A stretch of 64,000 nucleotides of DNA from DATHKG01 sp035489435 (GTDB taxonomy: Bacteria; Bacteroidota; Bacteroidia; Chitinophagales; Chitinophagaceae), in assembly GCA_035489435.1 (NCBI GenBank), contig DATHKG010000091.1, one strand, 5' to 3'. Below the pieces are notes generated by a model. It ran no database searches, was not told the DNA's origin, and saw only the letters and a program-made list of their open reading frames with translations. Positions 25,203 to 34,120 of the stretch are shown here, piece by piece (the stretch's first letter is position 1; every line of letters starts with the position of its first letter). The position numbers were made by a program, and so were the translations under genes.

Positions 25203-28028
25203 ATGCCAGTAAAGACAAAAAAGCCAAAAGCGGCCAGCGAATCAGTACTAAGATCTTCCGATAACATATATATAAAAGGTGCAAGGGTTCATAATCTAAA
25301 GAATATTTCAGTTGAAATTCCCCGGAATAAGTTGATTGTAGTCACGGGAGTTTCCGGTTCCGGGAAATCCTCACTCACCATTGATACATTATTTGCTGAA
25401 GGTCAGCGGAGATATGCCGAAAGTTTAAGCGCTTATGCCCGCCAGTTCATGGCTCGGATGAGCAAACCGGACGTAGATTTTATCAAAGGGCTCTGTCCTG
25501 CTATCGCCATTGAACAAAAGGTAGTGACGAGAACCCCTCGATCTACGGTCGGAAGTATGACCGAAATTTATGATTACCTGCGACTTTTGTTCGCACGGGC
25601 AGGGAAAACCATTTCCCCCGTTTCGGGCCGGGAAGTAAAAAAAGACGATGTAGCAGACGTTGTAAAAACCATTAGTGCGCTGAAAACCGACGACAAGGTA
25701 CTTATCCTTGTTCCTTTCAGGCAACATGCGAACCGGCAAACGACCGAAGAATTAAATATACTCTTACAAAAAGGGTTTTCAAGGTTATACCAGGCACCAA
25801 AGCCTAAATCAAAGGGCACCGGTGAAGTCATGAGGCTCGAAGAACTGCTGGAAACACCATCCTGGAAGCCTGATATTTATACTTACCTGTTAATTGACCG
25901 CCTTGTTGTAAAAGAATTTGACGAAGATGATCTGCACCGGATCGCCGATTCTGCCGGTACGGCGTTTTATGAAGGCGAAGGCGAGCTGACACTTGAAATA
26001 AACAGTACAACAAAACTTCCATTCTCAAATAAATTTGAACTGGACGGAATTGTGTTCGAAGAACCGGTTCCAAACCTGTTTTCATTTAATAACCCGTTTG
26101 GCGCCTGCCCGGTCTGCGAAGGATTCAGCATGGTTTTGGGTATAGATGCTGACCTGGTAATACCAGACAAACGGCTAAGCGTATACGAAAGCGCTGTAGC
26201 GCCCTGGAGAGGAGAAAAACTCAGTTTGTGGAAAGACCAGTTTATAAAAGCTGCGAAAAAATTCGACTTCCCGGTTCATAAACCGATCATGGACCTTAAC
26301 AAAGAACAATACAGGGTACTTTGGGAAGGGAATGAATTTGTGGAAGGGATCAATGCATTTTTTAAAGAAGTTGAGCAAAACCTTTATAAGGTGCAATACC
26401 GGGTATTGCTTTCCAGATATCGTGGGCGGACAAGTTGCCCCGAATGCAATGGATACCGGCTGCGCAAGGAAGCTTTGTATATCCAGATTTCGGGTAAGCA
26501 TATAGGTGAGTTATGTGAGATGCAGGTAAAAGATTTATCCAAATGGTTTGAGACACTAACGCTGACCGAATACCAGGCACAGGTTTCAAAAAGAATTCTT
26601 ATTGAAATCAATCATCGTTTAAAAACGTTACTGGATGTTGGATTGGGTTATCTCACGCTAAACCGGCTTGCAAATTCCCTGAGTGGAGGCGAAAGTCAAA
26701 GGATACAGCTAACGCGTTCGCTTGGATCTAATCTGACCAATTCTTTATACATACTGGATGAACCATCGATCGGCCTTCATTCCCGCGATACAGAAAGATT
26801 GATCCGGGTTTTGAAAGAACTCAGGGATCTTGGAAATACGGTTGTTGTTGTTGAACATGATGAGATGATGATGCGGGAGGCCGATCATATCATTGATATG
26901 GGACCACTCGCTTCTCACCTCGGTGGTGAAGTGGTAGCCAGCGGCAATTATGACGAGATAACTGCGCATCCTGATAGTCTTACTGGTAAATACCTGACAG
27001 GCAAACTCAAAATTGAGCCGCCGGCACAGGTACGTAAATGGAAAAGATCAATCGTTGTTGAAGGCGGAAGACAAAATAATTTACAGGATGTGACCGCAGT
27101 ATTTCCACTTGATTTGTTATGCGTGGTAAGCGGTGTAAGCGGTAGTGGAAAAACCACCTTGGTTAAACAGGTGCTTTATCCCGCCTTACGCAAGATGAAA
27201 GGCGAATTTAGCGATAAGGTCGGTATTCATAAATTGATCAGCGGTGATGTGGATTATATCTCGCAGATCGAAATGGTTGATCAGAATCCTATTGGAAAGT
27301 CTTCAAGGAGTAACCCGGTGACTTATATAAAAGCATATGATGAGATACGTGATCTTTATGCGAAGCAGCCATTAAGTAAAATGCGTGGATTTCAACCAAA
27401 GCATTTTTCTTTCAATGTTGATGGTGGACGTTGTGACACCTGTAAGGGTGAAGGCGAACAGGTTGTTGAAATGCAGTTCCTGGCTGATGTTCATCTTACC
27501 TGCGAGTCTTGCGGCGGCAAACGTTTTAAAGAAGAAGTGCTGGAAGTGACTTACAAAGGCAAAAACATTTATGAATTGCTGGAACTGAGTGTCGATGAAT
27601 CCCTTGAGTTTTTCAAAGATGAGAAAGATATCTTCCCAAAAATAAAACCTTTGAGTGATGTGGGGCTTGGCTATGTGAAACTTGGCCAGTCTTCGGATAC
27701 GCTATCAGGTGGAGAGGCACAAAGGGTAAAACTGGCTTCTTTCCTGGTTAAGGGTAAATCACAGGGCCATATTTTATTCATTTTTGATGAACCAACAACT
27801 GGTTTGCATTTTCACGATATCAAAAAATTACTCGGTTCTTTCCAGGCTCTGATTGGACAGGGGCATTCTATACTCGTGATTGAACACAATACTGATGTTA
27901 TTAAGTCTGCCGATTGGGTGATTGACCTGGGGCCTGAAGCGGGCGATGGTGGAGGAAGTATAATTTACGCGGGTGTGCCCGAAGGTTTGAAGAAAGTAAA
28001 AGGCAGTTATACGGCTAAGTATTTATAG
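25203..28028 (+). CDS. uvrA: Excinuclease ABC subunit A
   Basis: The 941-residue protein is UvrA, the damage-recognition ATPase of nucleotide excision repair. It has two ABC ATPase modules: Walker A GVSGSGKSS near residue 45 with signature LSGGESQRI, and Walker A GVSGSGKTT near residue 645 with signature LSGGEAQRV. Zinc-binding CxxC pairs are seen in CPVC, CPEC and, in the second half, CDTCKGEG and CESCGG. It works as a dimer in the cytoplasm with UvrB. The start is supported by the short N-terminal tail before IYIKGARVHNLKNI. A strong terminator follows. It stands alone, with no uvrB nearby. Confidence 0.97.
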   Translation: MPVKTKKPKAASESVLRSSDNIYIKGARVHNLKNISVEIPRNKLIVVTGVSGSGKSSLTIDTLFAEGQRRYAESLSAYARQFMARMSKPDVDFIKGLCPAIAIEQKVVTRTPRSTVGSMTEIYDYLRLLFARAGKTISPVSGREVKKDDVADVVKTISALKTDDKVLILVPFRQHANRQTTEELNILLQKGFSRLYQAPKPKSKGTGEVMRLEELLETPSWKPDIYTYLLIDRLVVKEFDEDDLHRIADSAGTAFYEGEGELTLEINSTTKLPFSNKFELDGIVFEEPVPNLFSFNNPFGACPVCEGFSMVLGIDADLVIPDKRLSVYESAVAPWRGEKLSLWKDQFIKAAKKFDFPVHKPIMDLNKEQYRVLWEGNEFVEGINAFFKEVEQNLYKVQYRVLLSRYRGRTSCPECNGYRLRKEALYIQISGKHIGELCEMQVKDLSKWFETLTLTEYQAQVSKRILIEINHRLKTLLDVGLGYLTLNRLANSLSGGESQRIQLTRSLGSNLTNSLYILDEPSIGLHSRDTERLIRVLKELRDLGNTVVVVEHDEMMMREADHIIDMGPLASHLGGEVVASGNYDEITAHPDSLTGKYLTGKLKIEPPAQVRKWKRSIVVEGGRQNNLQDVTAVFPLDLLCVVSGVSGSGKTTLVKQVLYPALRKMKGEFSDKVGIHKLISGDVDYISQIEMVDQNPIGKSSRSNPVTYIKAYDEIRDLYAKQPLSKMRGFQPKHFSFNVDGGRCDTCKGEGEQVVEMQFLADVHLTCESCGGKRFKEEVLEVTYKGKNIYELLELSVDESLEFFKDEKDIFPKIKPLSDVGLGYVKLGQSSDTLSGGEAQRVKLASFLVKGKSQGHILFIFDEPTTGLHFHDIKKLLGSFQALIGQGHSILVIEHNTDVIKSADWVIDLGPEAGDGGGSIIYAGVPEGLKKVKGSYTAKYL

Positions 28029-28042
28029 TACGCGCTAAAAAC

Positions 28043-28076
28043 AAAAGGCCGGAGTTTCGAAGAACTCCGGCCTTTT
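28043..28076. terminator. Bidirectional terminator after uvrA
   Basis: A 14-base-pair perfect stem (28043-28056 with 28063-28076) surrounds the six-base loop TCGAAG. The stem starts with four A and ends with four T, so it can serve both uvrA and the convergent T9SS cargo gene. Confidence 0.92.
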
Positions 28077-28096
28077 GAATATGTAGCTTAAAGTAA

Positions 28097-28999
28097 TTAT
28101 TCTTTAACAAGTTTGTAGCGAAGATCTTTAACCTGCAGGATATATACACCCTTTGGTAAGTTCGCATCTATTGCAATCGAGTTGGCTCCTGTTACGCTGT
28201 AGCTAACTTCTTTACCTGCTACGTTGAACACGCGGATGTTGTTTTTGTTAACATCAGAAGCGTTGATTCCTTTTAACTGTACGTCAGAACGGAATGGATT
28301 AGGGAAAACAGAAAGTGTAGTTGAAGCGCCGGATCCACCATTTACATACACAACTTTAGAGTATGAATTTTTACCATCGAGATCAACAAGTTTCAATCTG
28401 TAATATCCTGTTCCGGCAAAATTTTTGTCGTCAAAAGAATATTTCAGTGGATTAGCTGAATTACCTGCAGCCTTAACTGTTCCGATGGTATTGAAGTTTT
28501 TACCATCGCCGCTTTTTTCAACGCCATAATGTGAAGCCATTGATTCAAGCTCTGAAGTCCAGTTCAAAACTACACCTGATCCCTGAAGATTTGCGTTAAA
28601 AGCTGATAATTTGATTGGAAGCGGAGCATTGAATGCAATTTGATTAATACAAACATTGCCATTCAATTTCACTTCAACGCTGATAAAAGGTTCACCGACC
28701 TGGTCACAAGGGAAAGAAATCACACCACGTGCAGGGCGGGTGCCGGTTCCGGACAGTGTCCAGGTGGCAGTACCAATTGTTAGATTTGAACCAGCACCTA
28801 TGTATGCTTCAATAGCGCCACCAAACCACTCCGCTGGAGCGAGTACAACGATACGGCAATTAGTAGAACCGGGCCAGTTACTTCCTTCGACCGAAGCAAG
28901 AATGGCACCGTCGGCACAATTCTGGGCTTGCGCTGAAACGCTGCCGGAAAAAGCAAGTGATAAAATAGAAAGGCTGAGAATAGAGTAAAATTTCTTCAT
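28097..28999 (-). CDS. Secreted protein with T9SS C-terminal sorting domain
   Basis: The protein has a signal peptide (FYSILSLSILSLAFSGSVSA) and about 300 residues. The last 75 form a type A type IX secretion sorting domain (LSVFPNPFRSDV ... FNVAGKEV ... LPKGVYILQVKD ... KLVKE), so it should cross the outer membrane through the T9SS and be attached to the surface or released. The middle carries a fibronectin-like stretch (LPIKLSAFNANLQGSGVVLNW) that often precedes the sorting domain, and the N-terminal 100 residues after the signal are not recognised. Function is unknown. The ATG at 28999 gives MKKFYS, the better start; one at 29005 adds two residues. It shares a terminator with uvrA. Confidence 0.85.
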   Translation of the reverse strand: MKKFYSILSLSILSLAFSGSVSAQAQNCADGAILASVEGSNWPGSTNCRIVVLAPAEWFGGAIEAYIGAGSNLTIGTATWTLSGTGTRPARGVISFPCDQVGEPFISVEVKLNGNVCINQIAFNAPLPIKLSAFNANLQGSGVVLNWTSELESMASHYGVEKSGDGKNFNTIGTVKAAGNSANPLKYSFDDKNFAGTGYYRLKLVDLDGKNSYSKVVYVNGGSGASTTLSVFPNPFRSDVQLKGINASDVNKNNIRVFNVAGKEVSYSVTGANSIAIDANLPKGVYILQVKDLRYKLVKE

Positions 29000-29005
29000 G
29001 TACAT

Positions 29006-29421
29006 TAAAGTTAAATATTATATAAGTGGTTTCGAATACAAATGAATGTAAAGTCGTGAGTTTACCACAAGGAGGATTGGTGTTGGCCTTTAATGTAGGA
29101 AGATTGGTAGTAGCTGTTTAAATAGGGGATGTGGATCTTTGAGATTTCCAGGGAGTGGATTAGACAAGGCTAAAGTAGAACAAATAAAAATGATGTGCAA
29201 GTCCCGGGGATTAATTTTTTTTTTAAGGCTCAATTCGTGGTAATCAATTTACTGATAGCAGTTTAAACAGCCAAAACCGACTATGTTTTTCAGGGTTGCA
29301 ATTTGTTTCAAAGGATTCACAGGCACCATAAAGCAAGCTGTAATTATGCTTTGTGACTGACTTTATCCTGTTTTAACATAATATCAGCACACATTCAGTT
29401 TTCTTTGCAGAAACACCAGAG
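29006..29421. other. Divergent intergenic region, no gene recognised
   Basis: These 416 bases separate the divergent T9SS cargo gene and a small exported-protein gene. They contain an AT-rich stretch with a run of T near 29213-29222. No tandem array, heptamer repeat or convincing promoter was found. Confidence 0.5.
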
Positions 29422-29913
29422 ATGTTGAGAAGGTTAATTCTGATACTTATTATAATAATACCTGCACGGGTTATAGCCCAGGAAGTAAACGTGAATGAGC
29501 TGGCTGCCATGGTTAATATGGACCATATTGGAATCGATACCCTGATGAAGAAAAAGGGTTATCGCCTGATGCAAAAAGATGTTGACTCAGTAAGCGAAGA
29601 GTATTATTACAGCCATCTCGAAAGAAACGAGCAGTCACCTACCTGGGTTCGGGCGCTTTCCTATGTTGATGTAAATCTGAAAGATATTAAAAGCCGGGTG
29701 CTGACTTACCGCACTTATAACAGGGACGAATACCAGAAAATGATGTCAGCGCTGCTTGGAAAAGGCTATAAAACCAAAAATGTATTTGAATTCAAGGATT
29801 CCAAACACACCGTTTTCGACAACGGTAAACAACCCGTGCGTGTAAAAGTTAACAATAACAAGATGGAGAATGGGCGGTGGATCAAATCTTACGAATTTGA
29901 ACTGGGACGGTAG
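29422..29913 (+). CDS. Small exported protein of unknown function
   Basis: The 163-residue protein starts with a signal peptide (RLILILIIIIPARVIAQ). The mature part of about 145 residues is polar with conserved-looking aromatic positions (EEYYYSHLERN, SPTWVRALSYVDV, RVLTYRTYNRDEYQKM, RWIKSYEFELGR). It is not recognised as a member of a named family. The pattern of a short exported protein with alternating beta strands suggests a periplasmic or outer-membrane-associated role, an inference only. It ends against the heptamer repeat at 29921. Confidence 0.65.
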   Translation: MLRRLILILIIIIPARVIAQEVNVNELAAMVNMDHIGIDTLMKKKGYRLMQKDVDSVSEEYYYSHLERNEQSPTWVRALSYVDVNLKDIKSRVLTYRTYNRDEYQKMMSALLGKGYKTKNVFEFKDSKHTVFDNGKQPVRVKVNNNKMENGRWIKSYEFELGR

Positions 29914-29920
29914 GTAATAA

Positions 29921-30041
29921 GTGGTGAGTGGTGAGTGGTGAGTGGTGAGTTTAGTTATAAATTTTTGAGTTATGTTAGTTCTCACACCACTCACAACTCA
30001 CCACTACTTTCATAATTCATAATTCATAACTCATAACTTTC
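29921..30041. repeat. Heptamer repeat with a GTGGTGA unit
   Basis: Four perfect copies of GTGGTGA (29921-29948) are followed by GTTATAA and TTGAGTTATG pieces. The right part has the complements (CTCACACCACTCACAACTC, 29975-30003) and then TTTCATAATTCATAATTC with CATAACTC units up to 30041, one base before the DUF4293 stop codon on the minus strand. The unit is still seven bases, but the sequence has changed relative to the other elements. Confidence 0.85.
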
Positions 30042-30461
30042 TTATCGGAGTCTGTCCAGACTTTTTATCAGTTTCTGATCTTTATAAATCCCTCTTGAAG
30101 CCAGAATCAGGAAAACGGGCACAATAAATACCATCGGTGATGTAAGAACGAAGCTACCTTCCACAAACTTTTTTAGTTCACCGAAAAACAATACTATGTT
30201 GACTATCGAAAGCAGGATAGCGAAAATGGTCAGTTTCATCTGGAGTTTTCGGTCCTTGTAAAGAAATACGATCACCAGGATCCCGGTTCCGAGAAGAAAG
30301 GTCAGGATCATCAGCCAGATATTGCTCATCGCAGTGAGGTTTTCAAAAAGACGGGTCTGATCTGCCTGGACCACATTACCGCTGTAAAATGATAACTTGA
30401 GTGTAAGAAAACAGGCTGCTGCAGCCAGCAGCAGCCATATTGATTGAACACGTTGAAGCAT
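30042..30461 (-). CDS. DUF4293 family membrane protein
   Basis: The 139-residue protein begins MLQRVQSIWLLLAAAACFL, has four membrane segments and ends DRLR, which matches Bacteroidota DUF4293, integral membrane proteins of unknown function. It lies 55 bases downstream of glyA on the same strand and is probably in the same transcript, though no functional link is known. The hydrophobic layout is segment, exposed loop of about 20 residues, two segments joined by KDRKLQMK, and a final segment. Confidence 0.8.
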   Translation of the reverse strand: MLQRVQSIWLLLAAAACFLTLKLSFYSGNVVQADQTRLFENLTAMSNIWLMILTFLLGTGILVIVFLYKDRKLQMKLTIFAILLSIVNIVLFFGELKKFVEGSFVLTSPMVFIVPVFLILASRGIYKDQKLIKSLDRLR

Positions 30462-30516
30462 TTGGATAAATATTATAGGTGTCGATTAATTCCGAAGATA
30501 ACCATTCAATCTATCA

Positions 30517-31797
30517 TCAGCCCAACTCGGGATACAGGGAAAACTGATCCATGAAGGCATTTACATCTTTTGCAAGTTTTTCCAGTAAAGCCTCGTTATC
30601 GGCATTGGTCAGTGCTTTGTCAATAAATTCAACCACGGTTGCCATGTGTTTCTCTGTCATCCCACGGGTTGTGATTGCCGGAACTCCAACACGGATACCG
30701 GATGTGATGAATGCTGATTTATCATCGTAGGGTACCATGTTTTTATTTAAAGTGATATCCGCTTTGCCAAGCACCTGTTCTGCTTTTTTACCACTGATAT
30801 TTTTGTTTCTGAGGTCAATAAGCATCAGATGGTTATCTGTACCACCAGAAACAATATTATATCCTTTCGAAACAAATAAACCAGACATTGCCTGCGCGTT
30901 GGCTACAATCTGTTTAGCATAGGAAGTGAATTCGTCGCTCAGCAATTCACCGAATGCAATAGCTTTCGCAGCGATTACATGCTCAAGCGGTCCTCCCTGG
31001 GTGCCCGGGAACACGGCCATATCCAGGAGGTTGCTCATCATTTTGATATTACCCTTGGTGTCTTTCTGACCAAACGGATTTTCAAAATCCTTTTTCATCA
31101 GGATGATACCACCTCTTGGCCCACGTAAGGTTTTGTGGGTGGTTGAAGTAACAAAATGACAATGATCGAACGGTGAACTGAGCAGATCTTTTGCGATCAG
31201 CCCGGCCGGATGCGCCATATCACACATAACAAAAGCCCCTATACTGTCTGCGATGTTACGTATCCTTGCATAATCCCAGTCTCGGCTGTAAGCGGAAGCG
31301 CCGCAAATAATAACTTTTGGCTTTTCCGCTTTTGCTACTTTCTCCATCATGTCATAATCAACCAGGCCATCTTCTCTTTTTACACCATAAAAATGGGGTT
31401 GATATAATTTGCCTGAGAAATTCACAGCCGATCCATGGGTAAGATGGCCTCCCATGCTCAGATCGAGACCCAGGATCTTATCACCGGGCTGGATAATGGC
31501 GAGTAAAAGTGCTGCATTTGCCTGGGCACCCGAATGGGGCTGAACATTGGCATAATCGCAGTTAAAAGCTTGTTTGACACGATCAATAGCAAGTTGCTCA
31601 GTCTGATCCACAATTTCACATCCACCATAATATCTTCTGCCAGGATAACCTTCTGCATACTTATTGGTCATAACGCCACCCATCGCCTGCATAACCTGTA
31701 GCGAGGTAAAGTTTTCAGAAGCGATCAATTCTATACCACGGCGCTGGCGTTCAAGTTCCTTGCGAATGAGGTCAAATACCTGGGTGTCTTTTTGCAT
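30517..31797 (-). CDS. glyA: Serine hydroxymethyltransferase
   Basis: The 426-residue protein is a PLP enzyme that converts serine and tetrahydrofolate to glycine and methylene-tetrahydrofolate, the main source of one-carbon units. Family motifs are ELIASENF, YAEGYPGRRYYGG, VQPHSGAQAN, MAHPAGL and the PLP lysine Lys222 in STTHKTLRGPRGG. Length is standard. A complete Bacteroidota promoter lies about 40-70 bases upstream. The downstream gene, a DUF4293 protein, follows after 55 bases. Confidence 0.96.
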   Translation of the reverse strand: MQKDTQVFDLIRKELERQRRGIELIASENFTSLQVMQAMGGVMTNKYAEGYPGRRYYGGCEIVDQTEQLAIDRVKQAFNCDYANVQPHSGAQANAALLLAIIQPGDKILGLDLSMGGHLTHGSAVNFSGKLYQPHFYGVKREDGLVDYDMMEKVAKAEKPKVIICGASAYSRDWDYARIRNIADSIGAFVMCDMAHPAGLIAKDLLSSPFDHCHFVTSTTHKTLRGPRGGIILMKKDFENPFGQKDTKGNIKMMSNLLDMAVFPGTQGGPLEHVIAAKAIAFGELLSDEFTSYAKQIVANAQAMSGLFVSKGYNIVSGGTDNHLMLIDLRNKNISGKKAEQVLGKADITLNKNMVPYDDKSAFITSGIRVGVPAITTRGMTEKHMATVVEFIDKALTNADNEALLEKLAKDVNAFMDQFSLYPELG

Positions 31798-31836
31798 GAT
31801 TTATAAATATTAAGAGTAGGTCTTTTAAATTCACCG

Positions 31837-31866
31837 CAAAAATAAACCTAAGGAAATAACCCCCAA
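31837..31866 (-). promoter_or_regulatory. Promoter of glyA
   Basis: On the minus strand TTG (31864-31866) and TATTTTTG (31837-31844) are 19 bases apart, a full match to the Bacteroidota promoter. The leader would be about 30 bases. Confidence 0.75.
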
Positions 31867-32006
31867 GATTATTTCTTATCAAAATTCACTATTTTCACAC
31901 GCCTTAAGGGAGGGTCTTACCAGTTTAAACACCAGGAATGGCCTTTACTGATTAGTAGTATGGCTATCGTAGCGTTCGGACGGCCATGGTGTCAAACACT
32001 AAACAA

Positions 32007-33005
32007 ATGAAAGCAATAATCCCAGTAGCTGGCGCAGGAACGAAGCTACGTCCTCATACATATACACAACCCAAAGCACTTATACCACTTGCCGGGAAAA
32101 CAATCCTCAGCATTATCGTGGACCAGCTGAAGGAGGCAGGGATCTCAGAATTCATTTTCATTGTTGGTTACCTGGGGGAAAAAATCAAAGATTATATAAG
32201 AGAAAAATATCCTGATCTGCAAAGTCATTTTGTTCACCAGGCAGACAGGCATGGTATTGCTCATGCAATACAGCTTACCAGGGAGCTGGTAGCTGATGAT
32301 GAAATATTCGTGGTGCTGGGCGATACCATCTGCGAATATGATGTAAAGGAACTTTTGAACGTTCCATATTCTGTGTTGGCTGTTAAAAGGGTGGATGATC
32401 CCCGCGATTTCGGTGTGGCAGAAATTGGAGAGGACGGCCTGATCAGCCGGGTGGTTGAAAAACCACAGATTCCAAAATCAAACATGGCGCTTGTTGGAAT
32501 CTACCGGATAAAAGAAACTTCAATATTATTTGACTGTATTGAAAACAATATAAGAAACGGTATTCGTAGCCGTGGCGAATTCAGCATCACCGACGCGATT
32601 GAATGTATGATTAGCCAGGGCGCAAAATTCAAGTCATTCAAGGTTCAAAACTGGTTCGACTGTGGTAAAAAAGAAACCCTGCTTGAATCAAATGCCATCC
32701 TCCTGAAAAAATTCGGGGGAGTTATCGCCGACGATCATCAGTTCGAGAATACCATCATTGTACCACCAGTCAGCATTTCATCGGGATGCGATATCAAAAA
32801 TTCCATTATCGGCCCAAACGTGACAATCGGTGAAAGAACAACAGTCAGCTATTCCATCATAAAAAATTCCATTATCGGGTCCTTCGCGGACCTCTACGAT
32901 ATAGTTTTGACCCACTCCCTGATTGGGAGCGATACCGAAGTAAAAGGAGAGGCCAGAAGCCTGAATATCGGCGACAACACTGAGATTGATCTTGGTGAAT
33001 CATGA
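32007..33005 (+). CDS. Sugar-1-phosphate nucleotidyltransferase with beta-helix domain
   Basis: The protein starts MKAIIPVAGAGTKLRPHTYTQ; the ATG at 32007 is preferred to one at 31986 because it places the nucleotide-binding loop GAGTKLRPHT at the N-terminus as in the family. It has 332 residues. The N-terminal 230 residues are a nucleotidyltransferase domain with the PKALIPLAGK signature, and the last 100 form a left-handed beta helix with hexapeptide-like repeats (IIGPNVTIGERTTV). Such proteins make UDP- or dTDP-glucose or related sugars from sugar-1-phosphates for cell-envelope polysaccharides. The exact nucleotide and sugar cannot be read. It is a single gene. Confidence 0.85.
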   Translation: MKAIIPVAGAGTKLRPHTYTQPKALIPLAGKTILSIIVDQLKEAGISEFIFIVGYLGEKIKDYIREKYPDLQSHFVHQADRHGIAHAIQLTRELVADDEIFVVLGDTICEYDVKELLNVPYSVLAVKRVDDPRDFGVAEIGEDGLISRVVEKPQIPKSNMALVGIYRIKETSILFDCIENNIRNGIRSRGEFSITDAIECMISQGAKFKSFKVQNWFDCGKKETLLESNAILLKKFGGVIADDHQFENTIIVPPVSISSGCDIKNSIIGPNVTIGERTTVSYSIIKNSIIGSFADLYDIVLTHSLIGSDTEVKGEARSLNIGDNTEIDLGES

Positions 33006-33131
33006 TAAGTTGTAAGAATATCTTTTTTACCTGCTTTGTGTGGTGAAATAATTGAAGTAACTTTCTGAGAGGAAGTGCAACATATCCCTAATAGTTGTTG
33101 TCTTTATTCAAATGCCCTCAAAACCTGTTAT

Positions 33132-33551
33132 ATGAAAGGCGTCAAAAAAATACTTCTTTCCCTTTCTTTCCTGCCACTGAGCCTTTTTGTAAAGGCCAAT
33201 GAGTTGCCAATAGCCGGATTTGGGAAATCCGAGCCGGTTTTGCATGGCAGCATTACGGATGCTTCAACAAAAAAGCCTGTTGCAGGTGTACTTGTTGTTG
33301 TAATGGGATCACGTAACAGTGATAAGAGAGAATATACAACTGACGCAAGTGGCAACTTTAAAGTTAATCAAATGCCATCCGGTGAAGTAACAATCGTTCT
33401 TGAAAAGAAGGGTTATAAAAGCTGTCGTCGTGAAGGTGTTATCATCAAAGAAGGTCTCACCCTAAAGTTAAACATGGACCTTAAATCAGAAGACAGGGGA
33501 GAAGACAGTGATTATTTTCATCCAATGATGCGAATGATGGACTTCAACTGA
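33132..33551 (+). CDS. Small exported protein with carboxypeptidase-like regulatory domain
   Basis: From the ATG at 33132 the protein has 139 residues: a signal peptide (ILLSLSFLPLSLFVKA) and then a carboxypeptidase-regulatory-like beta-sandwich (LHGSITDASTKKPVAGVLVVV ... YTTDASGNFKVNQMPSGEVTIVLEKKGY). This domain is the same type found at the N-terminus of SusC proteins, but here it stands alone. The tail is rich in Asp, Glu and Met. Role unknown; such domains often mediate protein-protein contact at the cell surface. The longer frame from 33075 is rejected because it precedes the signal peptide. Confidence 0.75.
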   Translation: MKGVKKILLSLSFLPLSLFVKANELPIAGFGKSEPVLHGSITDASTKKPVAGVLVVVMGSRNSDKREYTTDASGNFKVNQMPSGEVTIVLEKKGYKSCRREGVIIKEGLTLKLNMDLKSEDRGEDSDYFHPMMRMMDFN

Positions 33552-34013
33552 ATTATGAATTATGAGTTATGAGACGAGTGATGAAAGAGAGTGATGAATG
33601 TGTCTGTTGAGTGAGTGCGGTTATTTGATTTTGTTTCTAAAATTCCCCTTTATATTTTTTTATAGGCTTCTTTGCTAAAATTCGAATCTCAACGCTTCGG
33701 GATATATTAATAGTTTAAGCTTTTTTCTGTATAATCTTAATCGTATCGACGATTCTGTATTCACTCCAGTGGGCCTTCACTCTGCTCGACTTTGATAGTT
33801 TTCATTGGCAGTCTAAAGTCAATTTAGCTCTCCAAATTTTATTGTAGCTAACATATCCAGAATGGAACTCCCACACTTCTATCCAGGCCGCATTTGATAA
33901 TAATCATATCCAATTAACAAATTACCTATTTGACATTCATAACTCAATTCATTCATAACTGCACTCACCACTTACCACTCACCACTTTCTACCCCACTCA
34001 CAGCTCACCACTA
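33549..34013. repeat. Heptamer repeat, two distant arms
   Basis: The left part starts with the stop codon of the small exported gene (TGAATTATGAATTATGAG, then GTGATGAAAG and TTGAGTGAGTG, 33549-33620). The right part (33936-34013) carries complementary units (CATTCATAACTCAATTC, then CACTCACCACTTACCACTC). The two are separated by about 315 bases that look like non-coding DNA, far more than in the other elements, as if something had been inserted. Confidence 0.65.
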
Positions 34014-34120
34014 AAAAACACAGGGCTGAGAACAGCCCCGATTTCTAACAGTCACATGAGAGAAAAATTTTTGTAAGAATTTATGCGATTGAATAGTTAA
34101 GCGATCGAATAGTTATGCGA
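33552..34120. other. Convergent intergenic region with split repeat and a terminator
   Basis: The 569 bases hold the two repeat arms, an AT-rich interval (33621-33935) in which no gene is recognised, and a terminator for the minus-strand gene at 34013-34038. Confidence 0.6.
34013..34038 (-). terminator. Terminator of the coiled-coil protein gene
   Basis: On the minus strand GGGCTG and CAGCCC (34033-34038 and 34023-34028) form a stem around a four-base loop. After five bases comes a run of six T (34013-34018 read in reverse). Confidence 0.75.
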
